DNA from: DATEUP01 sp041485285
Lineage (GTDB): Archaea; Thermoplasmatota; DTKX01; DATEUP01
Direction: 5' to 3'
DNA: 64,000 nt
Assembly (NCBI GenBank): GCA_041485285.1
Contig: JBGPJF010000007.1
Coordinates: forward strand, 9,149 to 73,148
Position numbers and translations under genes: made by a program. Positions 59,395 through 64,000 of the stretch are shown one piece after another; position 1 is the stretch's first letter; the number at the start of each line of letters is the position of its first letter. Under the pieces are notes generated by a model that did no database searches, had not been told where the DNA came from, and saw only the letters and a list, made by a program, of their open reading frames with translations.

Positions 59395-62007
59395 ATGCTC
59401 GAAGCGTCCGAACTGCAGCGTCATGTTCGCACTCGCGCTGGAGAGGGCGGTCCCCGGGGGGGTTCGTTGGCAAGCTATGTGGGTTGCCTGGCGGCGCTCA
59501 TGGGTGTGGCCTTTCTCGCCTGCCTCGGGGCTATGGCGCCGGGCGTGGAGGCCGACGCTGGCGACGAGCCGCGACGGGAGCCCCTCGCGATCACTCCGAT
59601 GGCCACGGCCAACGTGACCGTGAGGACGCAGCCCGCGGGCCTTTCCATTGTAGTCGACGGCGTGACGGTCCTTTCGCCGGCGACTTTTGAGTGGACGGAC
59701 GGCTCGCCGCACGCGGTGGAGGCCCCGGTGTTGCAGGCGTTCGGCGACGTGCGGTACATGTTCACGAGTTGGTCGGACGCAGGCTCCGCCAACCACACCG
59801 TCAACGCAAGCCAGGGGGCGGCAATCGTGGCGTCCTTCGAAACGGAGTACCGGGTGACGGTCTCCACCATTCCAGCGGGCCTGGAGATCGAAGTCGACGG
59901 TGTGCGGGCGGCCGCCCCGTACAAGGGGTGGTGGCGCGCCGTCTCCGCGCATGTCGTCTACGCCGTGGAGGTCCAGTACCCCGCGCCGGACGTTCGCCTT
60001 TTCAAGACGGGCTGGAGCGACGGCGGCGCGCCGAACCACACGGTAACGGCGGGCGGGCCGATCTCGCTCGTGGCCGCCTTTCTCACGGAGTACATGCTGG
60101 TGCTCGAGACGGCGCACGGCGCGGCGGTCTGCACGCCGGTGCCCTGTTGGTACGGCGACGGGGACACGGCGACCTTTGCGATCGCTGGCGTTCCGGGGCC
60201 GGAGAGCGGGATTCGGTACCTCTTCGACGGATGGCTGCTGCAACCCAGCAACGCGACGGTTTCGAGCCCCCTCACGATGGACGGGCCCAAGCACCTGGTT
60301 GCCATGTGGCGGACGCAGGTTTGGGTGGAGGCGGTGTCGGCCTACGGGAACCTACGCGGCGGCGGTTGGAATGACTTGGGGGGGACCATCCACCTGTCGG
60401 TCGAAGCCGTAGCGAATGAAACGAACAGCACCCGGCACCGCTTCGTCGCGTGGAGCGGCGACGAGAACTCGACGGCGCCGGACATGGCGTTCACCGCGCG
60501 GGGGCCGATGAACATCGCGGCATCGTGGGCGACCCAGTACCGGCTAAGCCTGGATTTCGGGCATGGAACGGCGAGCACGGTCGAGTGGTACGACGAGGGG
60601 ACCCTCCACAACTTCTCCTTCAGCTCCGCGCCGGCTCCGCCAGGGGTCAGGTGGGATTTCGCGGGCTGGACAGGGAATGTGCTGGCACCGGCGCCGTCGT
60701 TTGCGGTGCTGATGGACGGACCCAAGGTCGGGGTCGCCCGGTGGAACACATCTTTTTTCGTGACAGTCGAGGGCGGCCATGGCGTCCCTGCGGGAGGAGG
60801 CTGGTACCGGGATGGCGCCCCGGTTACCGTGTCGGTCGTCTCGTCACAGGTGCTTGAGGGCGAAACCCGGTGGCGCCACGCGGGCTGGAGGGGCGATTTC
60901 GAGGCGGCCACGGGGGAAGTCTCGTTTGCAGCTCAGGGGCCGGCGAACCTCACGGCCCTTTGGGTCCCTCAGTTTTTCCTCGCGATCAACGCGGGCAAAG
61001 GTTCTGTCCCGTCGTCCGATTGGCACGACGCGGGGACCGTCGTGCAGGTGGCGCCAGACGCCGCCGAGGTGGAAGTCAACGGCGAGCGGTGGCAGTTTAC
61101 GGGGTGGACCGGGTCGATAACGACGAGCAAGCGCGTCATTCTCGTCACCATCGATGGGCCAAAAACGCTCACCGCGACGTGGGCTCGCGTCGGTGCTCCG
61201 CCAGCAATTGGCCCCATCCCCGCGGCCATCGCCGCGGTGGCCGCGGCGGGAGCCGCCTTCATCGTATTCATTCGATCGCCGCGCGGGGGGTTGGTGCTCG
61301 GAGCGATGGCGATCCCTCTGTTTACACGGCTGCGCAAGGACGAGGTCCGCAACCAGTTCACGCGCGGCCGGCTCCTGCAATTCATCGAGGACAACCCTGG
61401 CGCGAGCTACATCCAGGTTCGCCGGAAGCTCGGCCTGTCGAATGGCGCGTGCGCCTACCACTTGCGGGTGCTGGAGAGGCATGGTAACGTTCGGCGCGTC
61501 GTTCGAGGGGCCGGCGTGCGCTTTTACGGCCCCGACTACCGGTTCGACGCAGAAGCCCTGCCGCCCCTTGCCTACTTTCAGCGGCGGATCCTCGAGGTGA
61601 TGGTCGAACGCGATGACGTGACCTTCGCGGAGGTCTCGGCGGCCCTAAGCGCGGCCGGCCATGCTGTCACGGGCACAAACCTCGGGTACCATTTGAACGT
61701 CCTCGCCCGCGAGAAAGGACTCATTTCGTCACGGCGCGAGGACCGAAAGACGATTTACTTCGTCGAGGGGGCGCGGCGGGAGTACCTGCGCCGGCGCCTT
61801 GCTGAGGAGGAGGGGGCCGACGAGATGATGGACACCGCCGCGCTGCCGGGTGGGAACCGAAGGGAAGGGGCGGCCGAGCCGTGGGTTGCAGACCGTGTAG
61901 CCGCCCCCACCGTTCCGCCCGACAAAGCCATCCGGCAGGGCGCCGATCCACCTCGCGGGCAAGAGGCGGACAACGCCGGGGGAGAAGACCATGAAGATCG
62001 AAGATGA
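59395..62007 (+). CDS. membrane sensor with InlB-type repeats and winged-helix output
   Basis: An 870-residue one-component sensor. After a signal helix, external PEGA-like and InlB B-repeat modules follow (about residues 75-600; for example TVRTQPAGLSIVVDGV and AYGNLRGGGW). A helix (about 605-630) crosses the membrane. The cytoplasmic part has the conserved entry PLFTRLRKDEVRNQFTRGRL, a winged helix (IQVRRKLGLSNGACAYHLRV) and a second one (FAEVSAALSAAGHAVTGTNL, then GYHLNVLAREKGLI). The predicted role is sensing outside and DNA binding inside. ATG 59395 follows a TATA box. The next gene overlaps its end by 17 bases. Confidence 0.88.
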   Translation: MLEASELQRHVRTRAGEGGPRGGSLASYVGCLAALMGVAFLACLGAMAPGVEADAGDEPRREPLAITPMATANVTVRTQPAGLSIVVDGVTVLSPATFEWTDGSPHAVEAPVLQAFGDVRYMFTSWSDAGSANHTVNASQGAAIVASFETEYRVTVSTIPAGLEIEVDGVRAAAPYKGWWRAVSAHVVYAVEVQYPAPDVRLFKTGWSDGGAPNHTVTAGGPISLVAAFLTEYMLVLETAHGAAVCTPVPCWYGDGDTATFAIAGVPGPESGIRYLFDGWLLQPSNATVSSPLTMDGPKHLVAMWRTQVWVEAVSAYGNLRGGGWNDLGGTIHLSVEAVANETNSTRHRFVAWSGDENSTAPDMAFTARGPMNIAASWATQYRLSLDFGHGTASTVEWYDEGTLHNFSFSSAPAPPGVRWDFAGWTGNVLAPAPSFAVLMDGPKVGVARWNTSFFVTVEGGHGVPAGGGWYRDGAPVTVSVVSSQVLEGETRWRHAGWRGDFEAATGEVSFAAQGPANLTALWVPQFFLAINAGKGSVPSSDWHDAGTVVQVAPDAAEVEVNGERWQFTGWTGSITTSKRVILVTIDGPKTLTATWARVGAPPAIGPIPAAIAAVAAAGAAFIVFIRSPRGGLVLGAMAIPLFTRLRKDEVRNQFTRGRLLQFIEDNPGASYIQVRRKLGLSNGACAYHLRVLERHGNVRRVVRGAGVRFYGPDYRFDAEALPPLAYFQRRILEVMVERDDVTFAEVSAALSAAGHAVTGTNLGYHLNVLAREKGLISSRREDRKTIYFVEGARREYLRRRLAEEEGADEMMDTAALPGGNRREGAAEPWVADRVAAPTVPPDKAIRQGADPPRGQEADNAGGEDHEDRR

Positions 62008-62962
62008 CGAGGCGCTCGCGGTGCGACTGTCGAGGGTTGCCGTGGGTGCCGCCTGGATCGGGCTGGTGGCGGCGCTTGCCGTCGTCGGGAACGGGGCCGG
62101 AGCCGCGGGCAACCTCACCATCGATATCCTCGCGCCGGCCGAAGGCAGCGACTTCGACATCCCGACGGTCAACGTGTCCGGCACCGTCTCCCCGGGGGCC
62201 AAGGTCCAGGTCGACGGATTGCTCGCTTTCGTGGACGGCAACGGGTCGTGGGCCGTGCGGCTGGCCTTGGGCGAGGGGCCCAACAACGTTGTCGCACGTG
62301 CATGGGACGACGGCGGGAACGAAACGGCGGCGTCGGTTAATGTGACGTTCACGAATCCGCTGTGGGGGGTGGTGGGCGACCTCGCCGACGCGAACGCCGA
62401 GATCAATGCCACGAACGCGGAGCTGAGCTTCACGGAGGACCAGCTTGCCGAGGCGCAGGCGGAGATTGCGGATCTTCTGGCCGCGACCACGAGGTTTGAT
62501 GGGGAAATCGCGCAGCTGCAGGCAGCGCTTGACGATGCGGTTGCAAATGGGTCAATCTCGGAGGCCGCGATGCTTGAGTTGCGAGGCGATCTCCTTGACG
62601 CGCAAGCGGCCTTGATTCGGGCGCAGTCCGACATTGTGGAGCTCCAAGCACAGATGGCTGAAGCGCAGGCCAACCGGACCGAGACTTGGGCGACGTTAAC
62701 CGACAGTCGGGCCGACCTGAACGAGACGCGGGCCGACTTGGCGGAGGCCCAGGCTCGCGTGGACGCGATCGGGCTAGAGTTGCAGGGAAACCAGGTCGAG
62801 CTGGTCGAGGCCCAGAACGCGGCGGCGGCGGCGAGCACCGAGGCGTCGCGCGCCTCGGGCGCCGCGGGGACGTCGATGGGCGTCGCGTTCTTCGGGCTCG
62901 TCGTGGGCGGGGTGGGCGTATTCCTCAGCTTTGCTCGGGGCCGCGGCCGGCAAGATCGCTAA
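61991..62962 (+). CDS. Ig/coiled-coil anchored protein coupled to the sensor
   Basis: A 323-residue protein with a cytoplasmic N-terminus, a helix (AVGAAWIGLVAALAVVGNGA), one Ig-like domain (VNVSGTVSPGAKVQVDG ... VVARAWDDGGN), a long coiled coil (about residues 128-285) and a C-terminal helix (MGVAFFGLVVGGVGVFLSFA) with a basic end. ATG 61991 overlaps the sensor stop by 17 bases, so both are made together. Its Ig/coiled-coil/anchor order matches the C-terminal half of the amber-interrupted protein at 52.3 kb. It could be the ligand-binding or structural partner of the sensor. Confidence 0.85.
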   Translation: MKIEDDEALAVRLSRVAVGAAWIGLVAALAVVGNGAGAAGNLTIDILAPAEGSDFDIPTVNVSGTVSPGAKVQVDGLLAFVDGNGSWAVRLALGEGPNNVVARAWDDGGNETAASVNVTFTNPLWGVVGDLADANAEINATNAELSFTEDQLAEAQAEIADLLAATTRFDGEIAQLQAALDDAVANGSISEAAMLELRGDLLDAQAALIRAQSDIVELQAQMAEAQANRTETWATLTDSRADLNETRADLAEAQARVDAIGLELQGNQVELVEAQNAAAAASTEASRASGAAGTSMGVAFFGLVVGGVGVFLSFARGRGRQDR

Positions 62963-64000
62963 CGCTCGGTGGGCCGCCCGCCGCGGCTTCCGCCCCGGCC
63001 CCCCCGGATGCCACTTGCGGTAGAACCCGGGGATCTCGCGGAGGTACCGTCCCAGCTTGGCGATCGCACGGGCTTGTTTCAGCGGCGAGAGCACAAGATT
63101 CTCGGGCCACGGGTCCGGCATGTCCTTCGGCCTCGGCGGCTCAACGCCGCTCGGCCCCCCGTACCCCGTCCGCTCGAACGCGTGCCGCTGAAGGATCGCC
63201 CGAATGGGCTCGGCATCCACAACGGTCCCGAGCGCTCGCGGCACGATCACCAACCCGCCAAGGTGCGCGAAGTGAGCGGGCAGAAACACCGCCTCGGCCC
63301 AGAGGTGGTCGACGAGCGCCCCGAGCGTTCGAGGAATCGAGTGGCCGACCGCTACGATCAGCGCTGCGCGCGCAGGCTTGTTCACGCACATGGTGACGCC
63401 GTCGATCACCTCGCCCTCGCGCTCGCCCTGCGAGGGGTGGAAGCGGCGCGTCATCGGGAACGGGTTTGGCACCGCCGCAACGACCTCGGGGGGCGCGAAA
63501 TACGTGTGGCGCACCACCCACGCGACGAACAGGCCCATCAGTTTGGGATCGTCGTATAGCTCAAGCCAGAACTGCAGCTCCAGATCGACCGCGCCGGGTG
63601 CAGGCGATCTTGATTGCGCGACCGTGAGCCGCTCGTCTCGAGCCCACCTCCACCACGGCATGTCTTCGCCTTCAGGAAACGAGGGAGGCGATGGCAGCAA
63701 CTCCGCGCTCCGCGGCTGGCTGTACATCGGCCGCTCCCGCCGCGCCTCTTTGAGGTGCTCGATAACGCGGGGGAAGGCCTTGCGATCCAACCGCACCGGC
63801 GCCCGCCACCGCTTCGGCAGGACGGCGGGCTTCTTCGGCCGCCCTTGCGCCGGCCCCCGGTACCCGTACAACTCGAAGGCGCGCCACTTCAGCGCCTCGA
63901 GCACCGGCCCCCACTCGGTGAAGGAGGCGAGCGTGGTGGGGACGATGAAGAGGTTCGCGAGGTTGGTGAAGTGGAGCGGGCTGGAGGGGGAGCCGGGGTA
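62774..64000 (-). CDS. hypothetical protein, start beyond the window
   Basis: An open frame from the right edge to a stop at 62774; it continues past 64000 (SPLHFTNLANLFIVPTTLAS before LEALKWRAFELYGYRG). No domain is recognised; there are Trp-rich segments (MPWWRWARDERL) and a region LLPSPPSFPEG. The family C-terminus probably lies near GFYRKWHPGGPGR (about 62998), as in the remnant at 56 kb, which stops ten residues later. The present frame runs about 60 residues further as an Arg/Ala-rich tail, overlapping the convergent gene by 189 bases. Loss of its stop is likely. Confidence 0.6.
   Translation of the reverse strand, partial: YPGSPSSPLHFTNLANLFIVPTTLASFTEWGPVLEALKWRAFELYGYRGPAQGRPKKPAVLPKRWRAPVRLDRKAFPRVIEHLKEARRERPMYSQPRSAELLPSPPSFPEGEDMPWWRWARDERLTVAQSRSPAPGAVDLELQFWLELYDDPKLMGLFVAWVVRHTYFAPPEVVAAVPNPFPMTRRFHPSQGEREGEVIDGVTMCVNKPARAALIVAVGHSIPRTLGALVDHLWAEAVFLPAHFAHLGGLVIVPRALGTVVDAEPIRAILQRHAFERTGYGGPSGVEPPRPKDMPDPWPENLVLSPLKQARAIAKLGRYLREIPGFYRKWHPGGPGRKPRRAAHRALAILPAAAPSKAEEYAHPAHDEPEERDAHRRPRGARGARRLGARRRRRVLGLDQLDLVSLQL

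Noticed and set aside
1..64000. tRNA or rRNA genes
   Set aside because: Intergenic stretches were read for T-arm and cloverleaf patterns; only chance GGTTCGA-like strings inside coding sequence were found.
1..64000. Insertion sequences or prophage
   Set aside because: No transposase, integrase or phage structural protein is visible and no terminal inverted repeats flank a cargo.

Overview
The window looks like a chromosomal piece of a GC-rich, aerobic archaeon, most likely a member of the Thermoplasmatota. Archaeal markers are an aEF-1 beta gene paired with a small zinc-ribbon gene and a Roadblock-domain protein. Many genes have a TATA-like box 22-32 bases before the start codon and no Shine-Dalgarno site, the pattern of leaderless archaeal transcripts. 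Many secreted, asparagine-rich (N-glycosylation type) proteins end in one membrane helix and a short basic tail. The phylum is an inference; no rRNA or tRNA gene was found.

Layout. 1-4.5 kb: two tandem PKD-type surface proteins. 4.5-16 kb: aerobic energy metabolism, with 3-hydroxyacyl-CoA dehydrogenase, a haem-copper oxidase cluster (subunits II, III and I plus two membrane proteins), an OsmC protein, an ABC transporter and a thiolase. 16-18 kb: small housekeeping genes. 18-24 kb: a surface toroid protein followed by a coupled pair made of a 7TM/ATP-grasp fusion and a transglutaminase-like protein lacking its catalytic cysteine. 24.9-26.9 kb: a toxin-antitoxin-like pair and a receiver-domain gene. 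27-31 kb: one very large surface protein. 31-36 kb: small genes, including a retropepsin-like protein, a histidine kinase and a second toxin-antitoxin-like pair. 35.6-42.7 kb: two large secreted proteins and an ArsR-type autoregulated operon. 42.7-50 kb: a tandem-HTH regulator, ice-binding-like (DUF3494) proteins and small membrane proteins. 50-64 kb: more surface proteins, including an M15 peptidase, a propeller/coiled-coil protein with an in-frame amber codon, two RTX-repeat proteins, and a membrane sensor fused to winged helices.

The most novel signal is a fixed-geometry promoter element, (A/C)GGACA-N14-TGTCTG-N27-(C/T)CAACTA. It occurs four times between 43.7 and 49.4 kb, in front of two DUF3494 proteins and two small membrane-protein transcription units. 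One copy lies in the divergent promoter of the tandem AsnC-type regulator, so a local regulon is likely. Other strong points are an oxidase subunit II with one CuA and two blue-copper domains, the rewired 7TM/ATP-grasp/inactive transglutaminase module, and twin ArsR operators, one of which spans the regulator's own start codon.

The genes fall into an aerobic respiration and beta-oxidation half (4.5-16 kb) and a cell-surface half (most of 18-64 kb). The surface half shares a small set of modules (PKD, Ig-like, beta-propeller, InlB-type repeats, coiled coil plus anchor, winged helix) in different combinations.
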